A stretch of DNA of 64,000 nt from Tubiluchus corallicola (lineage: Eukaryota; Priapulida; Priapulimorpha; Priapulimorphida; Tubiluchidae). Numbering within the stretch: position 1 is the first letter of the stretch; each line of letters opens with the position of its first letter. Shown piece by piece: positions 12,156 through 48,652 of this stretch. The translations under genes and the position numbers were made by a program. The stretch is taken from assembly GCA_030141605.1 (NCBI GenBank), contig JAQGDQ010000642.1, forward strand, positions 56,237 to 120,236, written 5' to 3'. The notes under the pieces were generated by a model that did not search any database, was not told the origin of the DNA, and saw nothing but the letters and a program-made list of their open reading frames with translations.

Positions 12156-12789
12156 TCCATCACGCACTACAGGCAATTCACTTTTTTCAATATGTTTTTA
12201 TTTCTTAGTCACTTCTGCAAGCGACTAACCCAAGATCGAGTCACAAGGCTAAGCAAGCAAACATAAACTTGTAATTTATTAATCTATTACAAACAAATTG
12301 TTGGGTTACTTGCTGGCAATATAACTCCTGTAAACAGAACTTTTTGCCATGAAGCCAGACTCGCTTAAAATTGTTCCCATCCATGCAATAGTCTCTGCCA
12401 TTTACTCACTGTGAAGCAAGTAAAATTTCAAATTTTCACAAAAAAACTGTATGACATTCGTAAACATGTATTGTAATTAATTTATTAAAATCATTTTGCA
12501 GCTTCAGGAGTAGTAATCGAAGATTATGTAGAATGTTCAACATGTTCAATGCATTATTACAGTAATTTCAGGAAAAGAAAGCAAAGATTACGATTTATAG
12601 AATTTTCAGGCATTACTGACAATCGGTGGTTGTGTTTGACATTTCGCGCAGTTTCAACGATGTACAAAATATTTTTGCTGTTGCTGTTTCGTTGCACAAT
12701 GTAGCTGGTCTCGTGTGGTATAAGGTGTCTTTTGTGGTGTCATAAACACATTGCTATTGCAGAAAAATTATTGAATGGTTTAAAGGAAC
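12156..12789. other. Non-coding interval
   Basis: No exon or recognisable repeat end seen. Confidence 0.4.
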
Positions 12790-13165
12790 CGCCAGAAGGG
12801 AACCATACTGTACATTTGCTTGGCCTTGGTTTGGCCTAGAGCAACTAATTTTGAAAAGGGATCTGTAACTCGGCTTGCACAGCAGCTAGGAAGCAGAAAT
12901 TTGGCAGAAGAATGCTTTGTAATGGTAGTAAGTAGATAATCACGAAACAGATGCGAATAAGGACAAAAAACTAAGTAAAGTTAGTAAGCCAATGCTTCTC
13001 ACTCCCGATAGTTAATAAATAGGGCGAGACTGTAGAATTATGTTTCAGAGCTGTGACCAAATTGTGACAGCAAAACTAAATGTCACAGCATCAATATTGA
13101 AATTCCTGTAACTAACGAGATCTTAACTGAAAGAGTTGGAATACATCTAGCCAACTCAGCAACTA
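12790..13165. repeat. Dispersed repeat, copy 1
   Basis: Similar in the same orientation to 24110-24402. Both copies contain TACATTTGCTTGG, AGAGCTGTGACCAAATTGTG and GCATCAATATTGAAATTCCTGTA blocks. Copy 1 has about 80 extra bases in the middle. The family type is unknown. Confidence 0.7.
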
Positions 13166-13777
13166 CCCAACTAGTAAGCTCTGTTGCCGCTTCTATATTA
13201 ATAGCTTTAAAAAATTAAATCTAAAGCCCAGTCAATAATATTAGGCAAATTCGCGCGATAATTTATAACCAAATTAAATGGATGTCAGAGCTTTCAAAAA
13301 ACAAAACAGCAAGTGCATTATCTACTCTTTAACGTTGGCGGGCCAAGGTAACGGGAAGAAATTTGAAAATACTGACTTTAGAAATATGAATAACAATTGA
13401 ATGAACGTTATACCATATCCCTTTCGACAAGCAAAGGCAAACTACAGTACAATACCTAGACTAGAAGTATTCTCAACTTTAACAACAATAATGGCCGTAA
13501 CGTTTGGTTTTTCAAACTTTTTAATCTCTTGCTAGTAATTACGCTGTAAAAGAAATAGATCGAATTACCAACAGTATATTTGATCTACTAAGCTATACAA
13601 CACTATCACTAATTCAATTAAGATAAATAATCTATTGTACCATAATTAACTTGAATAATTATTAGGTACAGTATACTTGAACTACAAAGCGAATAACATC
13701 ACTAACTCAATCACGATAATAATCTAACGTAGCATAATTAACTTGAATAATTTCATTAAATTTAAAAAATGACTCAC
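13166..13777. other. AT-rich non-coding interval
   Basis: A roughly 110-bp block with GATAATAATC..AACTTGAATAAT is present twice (about 13590-13660 and 13680-13765). Nothing coding seen. Confidence 0.4.
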
Positions 13778-13905
13778 CATCAAAAATTCTTATCAAACCA
13801 CATCGTGTGTTGACTGTTTTCATGCGAGTGGCTTGAGTTTCTTCCCGCGTCCGCCACGCGTCGCGGCGCCACCAAGCATAACTATGCCACAGGGCAATGC
13901 AAGAC
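13778..13905 (-). other. GC-rich candidate 5' exon or promoter
   Basis: 13830-13885 is an isolated CpG-rich patch (CGCGTCCGCCACGCG and similar). It is followed on the minus strand by a consensus donor GATG/GTGAGT at 13778. An ATG at 13823 opens a frame to the donor, and that frame is open back to 13905. Joined to the exon at 7967, the frame would end within three codons, so it would act as a short upstream ORF in a 5' UTR. I infer this is a first exon of the minus-strand gene at 7914; no sequence feature proves the link. Confidence 0.4.
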
Positions 13906-14464
13906 TATTATAGCGTAAATAATAACATACAAATGTATTACGCCTTATTTTATATCTGTTGTGCCATTTTAACAGTAGTAATTTTCTCATTTTCTTCTCA
14001 CTGTGGAAGAAAAATTAATTTAAAAGGTCATTTACGTTGCCGAAGGCAAGAACTTTAGGCGAATTTGACATTACATACTGCCTATGTATGTACACTTTGT
14101 ACAGTCCTGATTATCAAGCAGCTTGCACCTCCCTAGTATTGTTTTACTGTTTACTGATTGCTTAATGATATTATTATTCTTCACTGTTATTTAGCATAAT
14201 TTTATTTCTATAAATTTAACATGTATTTTATTTTTATAATCTTTCATTTAAAAAGCTGGTACAAATACCTACTACTTTTTTAAATTCTTTTTTCTTTTTC
14301 CATTGATAAGTTATACAATTTTCATGTAAGCGTGATGTTAGTATCAGTATACCATATCTTAACATTTGTTTATGAAACTAACTTTCCACACAGCCGGTTT
14401 ATGTGTTATTTAACGGGTTATGTAGTATTTAACGTGTATGCTTTGCCAATGTACATTGTATGTA
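13906..14464. other. Non-coding AT-rich interval
   Basis: Nothing recognisable. Open frames are short and AT-driven. Confidence 0.4.
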
Positions 14465-15295
14465 CAGTCATTTGCAAAAGTTTAAGACCAAGCACGAGTT
14501 TTCGGGATTTTCATCATACTGTACCCTGATTGCGTCAGATTATTTGTTGATTGCATCATACTGCTAGTGGTTTGAAACAGTACGTCTAGTGAGTATGAGT
14601 GACTCATTTGCCTGCCGCTATCCATACAGATCGGCCGTTTTTGTATCTTTCTTATGATCTAAAAATGGGCAAAAAATCGTCATTGAGTGAGACTCGGAGG
14701 GTTCAAATCGTGAAACACCCTCCAAGTCAGATGATCAGGGGTGCCATGTCGTGTTCTGGGACAGCTGGACTCTACTTCCTCCCACCCAATACCACTATGA
14801 ATGGTCCTAGGTACGTCGAACTGCTTCAAGAAAAACTAGAATTGCTCAGTCTTCATGCAAGACGGAGCTCCTTGTCATAGATCGAAGGTGACCACCAATT
14901 TCCTCAGGGAGAAGAACATCGCCGTACTTGAATGGCCTGGAAACAGCCCGGACCGCAATCCGATAGAGAATCTCTAGGAGATACTGAAGGACAAGGTGGC
15001 AAACAGGCAGCCATCAAGTGGTGAAGACTTGCGAAGAGTTATCAAGGATTTTTGGGTTAAAGAAATTACTTCCGAGTACTGCCAAAACCTAATTTCCAGT
15101 ATGCCTCTTAGAATGAAGGCAGTGATTGCCAACTTCGGTGGCCATACAAAGTAGTAAAATGTTCAAGGACTGTGACTATTTTTGGAAAAAAATATACAAA
15201 CTATGCTGTAGTTTTTAGATGGAACCGTGTTAAACGATCGTTTTGTCAATTTTCATGAAAAAATCACTTTGGTCTTAAACTTTTGTAAATGATTG
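14465..15295 (+). mobile_element. Tc1/mariner element, internally deleted
   Basis: The ends are inverted repeats: CAGTCATTTGCAAAAGTTTA on the left, with its near-complement AAACTTTTGTAAATGATTG on the right. Both are flanked by TA (14463-14464 and 15296-15297), the Tc1/mariner target duplication. The 831-bp length is too short for an intact element. The transposase relic inside is described separately. Confidence 0.9.
14664..15154 (+). pseudogene. Tc1-like transposase relic
   Basis: The frame starts with MGKKSSLSETRR (the usual helix-turn-helix start of Tc1 transposases) and jumps straight to the catalytic core, so most of the DNA-binding region is deleted. The core is split over frames. One piece reads PPNTTMNGPRYVELLQEKLE. 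After a frame change near 14850 come the second catalytic Asp region (DGAPCH-like) and WPGNSPDRNPIEN with the third catalytic acid. A TAG replaces the Trp that normally follows PIENL. The first catalytic Asp region is not seen. The gene is dead. Family assignment rests on the DDE core and the TIR/TA borders. Confidence 0.85.
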
Positions 15296-15330
15296 TATTT
15301 GTGCAAATAAATCTGAAGTGAATTGAATCT

Positions 15331-15858
15331 AGTTCTCGTGAGAGTTAGACTGAACTGCATCTTCCATGTCAATAAAAAAATAACAAAACCAACAAAAAAT
15401 TCATCACATTAATTAATTTTATTTATTGATACACAATCAAATTGAAAAATCTAATATATCTAGCATCACAACTATTCAACATATCCGCAAAGACTGTTGC
15501 ATAATATACAAATTCTCGAGTTTGCTGAGCAAGACCACTTAAACCTTTACCAAATAAAATGGCAGATTTCTATTTCCAGACTTGAATTATACAGAGTTAG
15601 AGTCAACAGTGCAGTTACCATTTTATCATTAATAGTGACTTACAATTAACAAGACAGTAAAATGATACGTATTTAAATTTAATTTAGCAATCTATTGAAA
15701 AGCTCACTGTGACTGACTATCTGCACAAAATGAATATTAAATCATTAAGCTGAAATTAATGAATGGCTGTTACAATGCAAATTGGAACAAATGAATAAAC
15801 ACGTGCAGCAAAAATCACCATTTCTAATGCTCAATGGGTAATAGCCAGGGTAGAAATA
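15331..15858. other. Non-coding interval
   Basis: A retroposon-like tail (CAAATAAATCTGAAGTGAATTG) sits at 15301-15330, just right of the Tc1 element. The rest shows nothing recognisable. Confidence 0.4.
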
Positions 15859-16746
15859 CAGAAGGGTGGACACAGGCTTCAGAAAAGGGTGAGCCCAATG
15901 AAAAAGCAGCTAGGGGGATCTTAGACCATTTTTCTTACTATTTCCACAAGCAAATCCAATAGTTTAAAACTCATTATGTAATCTCAAAACTTTTGACTCT
16001 TAATTACACACCAATATACTAGTGTGCACCCTAGTACAGCATATAACTGTGCAACACTTTAATTATTCCTTAAAGGGCACACCATTTTTACACTAAAATC
16101 ATTAATGCAGAACTTTTTACTCGATATAAGTCATTAAAAGCTACCACCAAACGTTCTAAAGCTTATAATCCAGAGAAAATATTCACTTGGTGTGCTGTAA
16201 CTGCTACTATGAAAGGGTGGGTCCAGGCTATTATTATTAAATTATTAAAGCCATGTTATTAAAGCATAGTACGTCGCATTTAATATACACACATGTATTT
16301 GTAACAAAATGTGTAGTTAGCCACAATAAAATATAAAAATAACACACAGCAGTAGCGGACTTACGGGCCTGTGCACCAAGGGGCTTGGGCCCACCCTTTC
16401 ATAGTAGCAGTTACAGCACACCGAGTGAATATTTTCTCTGGATTATAAGCTTTAGAACGTTTAGCGGTAACTTTTAATGACTTATATCGAGTAAAAAGTT
16501 CTGCATTAATGATTTTAGTGTAAAAACGTTGTGCCCTTTAAGTGATAATTGAAGCTTTTTGGCAAAGATGTTGCTGTGCGCAATTATATGCTACACTAAT
16601 GAGTTCTAAACTATTGAATTTGCTTGAAGAAACAGCAAGAAAAATGACCAAAATGCAGTAAAATGCATTGGCAGCTGGGGCTCTCCAGACCACTTAGCCG
16701 CTTTTTCATTTGGCCCACCCTTTTCTGAAGCCTGTATCCGCCCCTG
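15859..16746. mobile_element. Fold-back (long inverted repeat) element
   Basis: The left arm (about 15859-16236) and right arm (about 16380-16746) are imperfect reverse complements of roughly 370 bp with a short AT-rich loop. Shared blocks include ACAGGCTTCAGAAAAGGGT, GTGCTGTAACTGCTACTATG and CGATATAAGTCATTAAAAG. The outermost bases are CAG...CTG flanked by TA on both sides, like pogo/mariner-type MITEs. No ORF. A transcript across it would fold into a long hairpin. Confidence 0.8.
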
Positions 16747-17321
16747 TACAGTACCAATAGCCGATAACATATGTAATGAACAAAAAGTTTGCAGTGCAAA
16801 AATTTGGTGCTACCGCTATGCAATTTTCATTTAAATACAAGTGCAAATTCAAATATTTTACTTTTAGTTGCATAACACAAATTGCACAATTGTATATAGT
16901 TCTAATGAACATCTACATAAATGGTTATCTAAACTGGAACAACGGGAAGATAAAACAATGCTTTTACTAATCCACATGCATTCAAATAGAAAATAAGCAT
17001 GCAATAATACAAAGCAACACTCAATGTTAAAATCTAACACTATCAGCAAGAAATATTTCATTGGTATAAATACATATATTCAAGAACACCATAACTATGC
17101 ACAAAGTGACAATGAAACTTGATTTTAATACACTGCATAATATACATACTGCATATATGAGACCAATACACTATATAAAAAATATACCTTTATTTAGTTG
17201 AACTTGTAATTTCGTTTTCATTAAGTGCTTTTAAACTCACACGCAGTCAGTCTGCTTAACTGCTGTGGGGGACAGAAGAAATCATTGAGACTACTCATAC
17301 ATCTGATGTTATTCGACATTT
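16747..17321. other. Non-coding AT-rich interval
   Basis: No exon, RNA gene or repeat border recognised. Confidence 0.4.
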
Positions 17322-17980
17322 GTGTGCTTGCATAACAAAATCGTCTATAAGTCGGCAATTAAGCTTTTCTAGTTATTCAAATATCTTGAACCTCCATTTC
17401 ATGAAGATCATTTTGATACCAAGCTCATTGTTCTATGGTATTTCTAAGCCGAGATAATCTACTTTGAAGCTGAAGTGCAGGCTGTGCACTGAAAAACATA
17501 ATCTTGAGAAAATTGCTGTTAAAGCCAGCCATTGTTTTTTGTTGTGTTTCTACAAAACAGAAAGCAACCGCACAAATGTTGGTTGCTATGGGTTTTACAA
17601 GAACACATTTAAATCCAGTAGATGGCTCTTCCTGACAAAGATCTGGGCTTGTCAACAGAAAAAACCCAAAGCAAAATGACAGCTTCCAGGAGCAACTATC
17701 GGAAAATTGCAAATACAAGTTTTTACTCAATCGCATTAGTAGTTTCTAGCCAGAAAAGTGGGTACGGGGTTAAAAACAATGTTTAGTATTTTTAGTATTT
17801 TTTGAACACTTTCTTGATAATATGATGCTAGTATATGAAAGTCCAATATATTTATCGTTTGTTTTTACAAAAAACAAGAAATTGACATTTGACCAAATGT
17901 TTGGTGAAATCTACTTTGAAGAATCATAACGTAGTTTTAAGTATGACGACTTATGGGTGGTTTTGGTTTGCAAGCACACA
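17322..17980. mobile_element. MITE family with GTGTGCTTGC termini, copy 1
   Basis: About 659 bp with inverted ends. The left end reads GTGTGCTTGC followed by AAATCGTCTATAAGTCG. The right end is CGACTTATGGGTGG followed by GCAAGCACAC. A copy in the opposite orientation covers 28372-29020. The right terminus is the first repeat of the 41-bp satellite that follows without a gap. Confidence 0.85.
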
Positions 17981-18994
17981 TATGACATATGCCACAAATC
18001 TTCACTGTTTACAAGCACACATATGACATATGTCACAAACCTTCACTGTTTGCAAGCACACATATGACATATGCCACAAATCTTCACTGTCTGCAAGCAC
18101 ACATATGACATATGCCACAAATCTTCACTGTCTGCAAGCACACATATGACATATGCCACAAATCTTCACTGTTTACAAGCACACATATGACATATGTCAC
18201 AAACCTTTACTGTTTGCAAGCACACATATGACATATGTCACAAATCTTCACTGTTTACAAGCACACATATGACATATGCCACAAACCTTCAGTGTTTGCA
18301 AGCACACATATGACATATGTCACAAATCTTCACTGTTTACAAGCACACATATGACATATGTCACAAACCTTTACTGTTTGCAAGCACACATATGACATAT
18401 GTCACAAATCTTCACTGTTTACAAGCACACATATGCCACAAATCTTCACTGTTTACAAGCACACATATGACATATGCCACAAATCTTCACTGTTTGCAAG
18501 CACACGTATGACATATGCCACAAATCTTCACTGTTTACAAGCACACATATGACATATTCCACAAATCTTCACTGTTTACAAGCACACATATGACATATGT
18601 CACAAACCTTCACTGTTTGCAAGCACACATATGACATGTGCCACAAATCTTCACTGTTTGCAAGCACACATATGACATATGCCACAAATCTTCACTGTTT
18701 ACAAGCACACATATGACATATGCTACAAACCTTCAGTGTTTGCAAGCACACGTATGACATATGCCACAAATCTTCACTGTTTACAAGCACACATATGACA
18801 TATGCCACAAATCTTCACTGTTTACAAGCACACATATGACATATGACACAAATCTTCACTGTTTGCAAGCACACATATGCCATATGCCACAAATCTTCAC
18901 TGTTTGCAAGCACACATGACATACGCCACAAATCTTCACTGTTTACAAGCACACATATGACATATGCCACAAATCTTCACTGTTTACAAGCACG
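17969..18994. repeat. 41-bp satellite derived from the MITE terminus
   Basis: About 25 head-to-tail units of 41 bp: GCAAGCACACATATGACATA then TGCCACAAATCTTCACTGTTT. Variants alternate CAAATCTTC/CAAACCTTC and TTGCAAGC/TTACAAGC, and a few units are 10-14 bp shorter. The first 11 bases of the unit are the end of the MITE just to the left, so the array looks like amplification of a MITE end plus flank. Because 41 is not a multiple of 3, reading frames cycle; the repetitive open frames are artefacts. Confidence 0.95.
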
Positions 18995-19158
18995 TATTTG
19001 TGAAATAAAAATCAAGGTAATGACATCCAAGTTAAGCAGAGATGACTGTAGTATTATTAGCTGCCATATTTAGCCTAACATTTCTCAATACACGTCTGTG
19101 CAGTGATCATAATTCTGAAATGCATATTCACCCACAACTATAATATTTCACAGGTTTG

Positions 19159-19698
19159 TTTAAAGGAAAACCGGATGACTGTCTAGACTCAATCTCGTTT
19201 TAATTTACTGTCCAAAATATACATTTTCTTGCCTACAAAAGTTAACAATTGTTCCTTATATTTGAATAATTAGCTTAGAAAGTTAATTAACGGCAACTGA
19301 ACACAGCTATTGCTCACGTCAGAAACTAACCACAGTTTGTGCAACGCAGGCATCTTATGTTGCGCATCAAGCACATTTACATAAGTGTTACAGTACTGTT
19401 TAAATGCATGGTGTCACGAAAAATCGGCTTTACATCAAATGACGTCAGAAACTAACACTGCAGTTCATGATCACGGTATTTGTCGGCCACGCTCACGTGA
19501 CAAAAAGGCACTGCTGCCAATTTTAGTAGATTCACTGAGCCGCGCGTAGCTTTGAAAGTTTAACGAAATGTGAGTATCAAAGTTAATTATTATTTAATCT
19601 AAGCTTTGATTTAAACAAAAAGCTATTGTAGTTCTCAATATTTTAGAGCATTCTTTATTCTGAACTAATGTTTACACAATCATCCGGTTTTCCTTTAA
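19159..19698. mobile_element. MITE, TTTAAAGGAAAACCGG-ended
   Basis: A 540-bp element bounded by TTTAAAGGAAAACCGGATGA and its near-complement TCATCCGG-like end TTTTCCTTTAA. It belongs to the same broad family as 6629-7247 and 57920-58537. It lies directly downstream (3') of the MYB gene. Confidence 0.8.
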
Positions 19699-19703
19699 GA
19701 GAC

Positions 19704-19709
19704 TTTATT
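19704..19709 (-). promoter_or_regulatory. Candidate polyadenylation signal of the MYB-like gene
   Basis: AATAAA on the minus strand, about 200 bases after the stop codon at 19909 and just before the MITE at 19698. Position and motif fit, but no other support is available. Confidence 0.45.
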
Positions 19710-19908
19710 AGTCTGGACGAAGGTATAAATATACTATTTGTTTATCTTAAGCAATCACACATTATTTTAGGCACTTTCAGAAGATGTACTACTACCCGAA
19801 ACCCTAAATACAAGAACCAGCAAAAAACTAACCAATTGCACTAGATGTTTACTTGCAACAGCTGTCTTCCAATGCGCTACCAAAAGTTTCCAGTGTTTTC
19901 AGCGACCA

Positions 19909-45337
<25,429 letters not shown>

Positions 45338-45405
45338 ATTTTACCGTGCTGATGTAAAACAGAGACATAACTTCTCTTCTTTCGTTTAAAACCAGTTTAC
45401 GTGCC

Positions 45406-45760
45406 TAAAATATAAATGCAAAAAAAACAAAGAACGTGACAGTCCTTTCATTAGTAATTATTATACCGGTTATACAGCATAAACAAAGGATAACTCACAT
45501 ATATCATAGTACATTTTAATAACACCAACGTAATGTGAGCATAACTAAAAATACCTACCTCTATAATTATAGAATAAAAGATGACTCTATGGATCACATA
45601 ACTTCAATCGTAAATAATCCTTTTCTAGTTTAGCCAGCTTGGCATAGCCTCTGTCATGCAAAATTGGCGGTATTTGCTTTTAACGGAAATCTTTTGATGT
45701 CGTTCAACTCATGTGGCATTTATTGTGCGCCGTTTCCGAACCGCGCGAAGTATTATGGCG
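45406..45760 (-). promoter_or_regulatory. Probable MYB promoter and 5' UTR exon
   Basis: On the minus strand a good donor (AGAG/GTAGGT) at 45559 and an acceptor (ATTTTAG) ending at 45405 suggest a short 5' UTR intron before the ATG exon. Upstream, TTGGCGG (45664-45670, plus strand) and TTCGCGCGG (minus strand, 45742-45750) resemble E2F sites. E2F control of B-MYB is established in mammals. 45731-45760 is the only CpG-rich patch in the area. Site function is inference. Confidence 0.45.
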
Positions 45761-45811
45761 ACAGAAACTGAGTTTGCCTTAGTAGCAGAGTCCGTTCTCC
45801 TTCTCCATTTT

Positions 45812-45895
45812 ATAATAATCATAATGATAATGATGATGATGATGATGTTGAAGATGCTGATATTGGTGACAATGATGATAATAATAATAATTATT
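45812..45895. repeat. ATA/ATG-rich low-complexity tract
   Basis: ATAATGATGATG-type repeats. They extend an ATG-initiated plus-strand frame (45755 on, MATETEFALV...) into poly-Ile and poly-Met. That frame could be a divergent first exon but has no further support. Confidence 0.8.
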
Positions 45896-46296
45896 TGAAA
45901 TTAATTCAACTAAATCAAACTAAATTGGTTAGTTATTTTTTAAATTTACTAAATTTTGGTGAGCATGTGAGCTAATTAGGCATTCGATAAAATAAAATAA
46001 TTATCGTTAGTTCCGAGCCGCTTGGATGAACAATATTAAATTTGGCTTCAAGAACCTTCTTGACTTGTCATTGAGGTATGTGATTTTTATGTTGCCTTAA
46101 CTTCAAGGAGGTACAATGGCCACGTGTTTCCCACTGCTTCACATGCAATTAATGAGGCATTGGTCAACATCTGTTTTTCTTTTAAACCTATAATTATTTC
46201 TTTAATTAACCAATGCCGTTTTTGGGATCACCATATACTGCACTTGTTCTCCAGTAATTTAGTGCACATGTAGTAGTACACCTACGGTATATAGTA

Positions 46297-46640
46297 AGAG
46301 TGAGCATCGAACGTTCAAATTCGATTGGAACGATTTTTTAAAGTTAGAATTCGACTCTAACCTAAAATTATAGATTTGTATAATTCAGCAAGACAGCTTC
46401 ATATGTTTTTTATCATTAAAATGTTAGAAACAGCAAGCAAGTAGCACAGTTTAGCTGCAGCTTCTGCGCCCAAACTAATAGCGGTTTTACTGCAGAACAA
46501 AATAGAGCAATATGCATGATCTTTGTAAGACCACTTTTTACTGATGGCTCGAAAACTGGTTTGAAAATCTTTCAAACTCAATTCGAATTTGAAATATTGA
46601 AATTCGCTTCGATTTGAATTCTGTTCAGGTAGAGAATGGT
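46297..46640. mobile_element. hAT-like MITE, diverged copy
   Basis: Starts GAGTGAGCATCGAACG and carries the TTCGAATTTGAA interior of the 11783-12155 family. The right end is eroded. Confidence 0.6.
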
Positions 46641-46747
46641 CAGCAATAGTACATGGACTAGTAAGGCGAAAGGCGTCCAAAACAGACGATTCACATTGGC
46701 TGTGGATAATGCATTTTGGGCCGTATACTTAGATAGGGGTGCCTAGC

Positions 46748-47879
46748 TGGCACAACAATTCAATTCAATACAAGTTTATTTTGCACAAATACAGTCAAGT
46801 ATCGTAGAAGAAACAATAGGTAGACGAGAGCATGCCACGTTTTAGAACACATAAGCATTATTCAGATGATGATGATAGAACAAGCTTTTCTTTTTCTTTC
46901 ATCTCTACAATCTACACTGACACTCATAATTACTCTAGCCGTTGTCTGCTCCAAGCATTAAGTCTTGCTAATTGGGTTTACAGAACATAAATCTTCTTCT
47001 TTTGCTGTATCATTTCCAAGTATTTTTTCCTACCTCGCTGGGTAATCATGCAGTAAATCGATGATAATATTTGCTGAGTAACTGACCATGCGGTAAGCAC
47101 TATATAGCAGTGAGAAACATTTCTGGCCATATTTAGCAAGTTAACTGCTGGAGCAAACCATAAATATTATTTTTTCCAAATGATCACTAGCCATGATACA
47201 TGTAAAGAAAGACTGCAAACCAGAAAATTTAAGATATAAGATCTGTCCATCTGTCCAATGCCTAGTCCTTTTTATGTCAGTGTGAGTAGCAACCCATGTT
47301 GTACTGCTAGGCTGTGATTTTTAATTAATTTAACATGCTGATGTGCAAATGCACATTTTTGCACAAATACAATAATGCCATGCAACTTCAACATCATTAA
47401 CACATGTTCAGAGTAGCTTTCCTGCTTTCCAAGGGTACAGGGGATTTCTTAATAGCACACCAATGATAGCTTTAGCAATTCAGCTCCCCATGTGTGATTC
47501 ATCCAGGGCTCAAATGCTATCATATCATTTTTGAAATCCCCGTACAGTTGTACCTTTCAACCATGGAACATGAATTTTCCATCACACATTTATTTTTAAT
47601 ATATTTTCATCTAAAAGACTCTGTATGCAAGTCCCATTCTTTTTCTGTCAACTGTTTAACACAAACTTTAACTAAACTCGACTCGATTGTTTAGTTACCC
47701 TAACGCCATAAGGCAAACATGCGCAGACAGCTGCAGCCTCCACTTTTCTCTTACATCTATAGTTTCAACTAGTTTAAGACAGAGTTACAGATTTGTTGCA
47801 AAATTTCGGCTTGTTAACTTTTAAAGATTTCTTTTATTAGCAGTAAACAAAGGTGGAAAATTCAATCGTTCAACCCATT
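46748..47879. other. Retroposon 3' tail and unassigned intergenic DNA
   Basis: On the minus strand, 46800-46748 reads TTGTGCAAAATAAACTTG then ATTGAATTGAATTG, the same tail type as at 15298-15330. The body upstream of it (to about 47300) could be an old SINE or LINE end. No ORF recognised in the rest. Confidence 0.4.
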
Positions 47880-48606
47880 TATATACCACCTGGCAAACAA
47901 AAAACAACTTGGATAGCTAAGATAATAGACCAGGAGCCCGGAGCGTTTAATCGTACGAAGAGAGGCAAAAGGTTTGACATGGTCATTCAGTACTAGTAGC
48001 TCAAAGATACTACTCGAAAAAACCAGATTTCTGCCTACCCCTGGCCTGAACATTAAGTGGCAAATAAGGCCCCCAAAAGTCATTGAATTAAACACAGATA
48101 GGCAGACACCATTTCTCATCCATATTGATTCCTAGTGAGCCAATATTCCAAAAATGCATATAAAAAATAAAAATAAGGTGACCTAAAAGTTATTTAATCA
48201 AAGGAAGTCCGGCATGAAAAATATCAATGGCACTGGGTTCAGTAGAAGGTGGATAATCGAAAAAACATCAGTGACAGCAATTTCTCCCTGAACGGAAGTA
48301 ATTAACAGTAGCATTTTTCTACGGGTTACCAGCATTCGATTTATTCAGATATTGACCGGCAACAGTCAAACTTGGTCAGAATGATTAGTACAATGTAAGG
48401 ATTTTCTGAAAATAACAAGATTGCTAAATGCAATCATACATTGCCCGGCAAGGATGAAATCAGTGCAATTCGAAAACATATGCATGAAATAATCAACAAC
48501 AGTAAATTATGCATGACTATAGTCAAAAACAGTAAGTATTCTCAAAGACCTAAAATGAAGTTTTTTTTACATGGAATGAAGTACCAATAAATACTGTAAA
48601 CGTTCC

Positions 48607-48652
<46 letters not shown>

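Noticed and set aside
17969-18994. Possible CRISPR array
   Set aside because: Units are contiguous with no unique spacers, and the DNA is plainly eukaryotic.
17969-19073. Open frames of 60-76 residues with a repeated CHKSSLF/TVCKHTY pattern
   Set aside because: They are translations of the 41-bp satellite. The frame cycles every three units and there is no start context or splice support.
45713-45898. Plus-strand frame starting near 45713/45755 as a divergent first exon
   Set aside because: It runs into an ATG/ATA low-complexity tract and has no convincing donor or downstream exon. Kept only as a remark in the repeat entry.
47862-48119. 85-residue minus-strand frame in the left arm of the long inverted repeat
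   Set aside because: The matching sequence in the right arm is full of stops, and no known protein is recognised.
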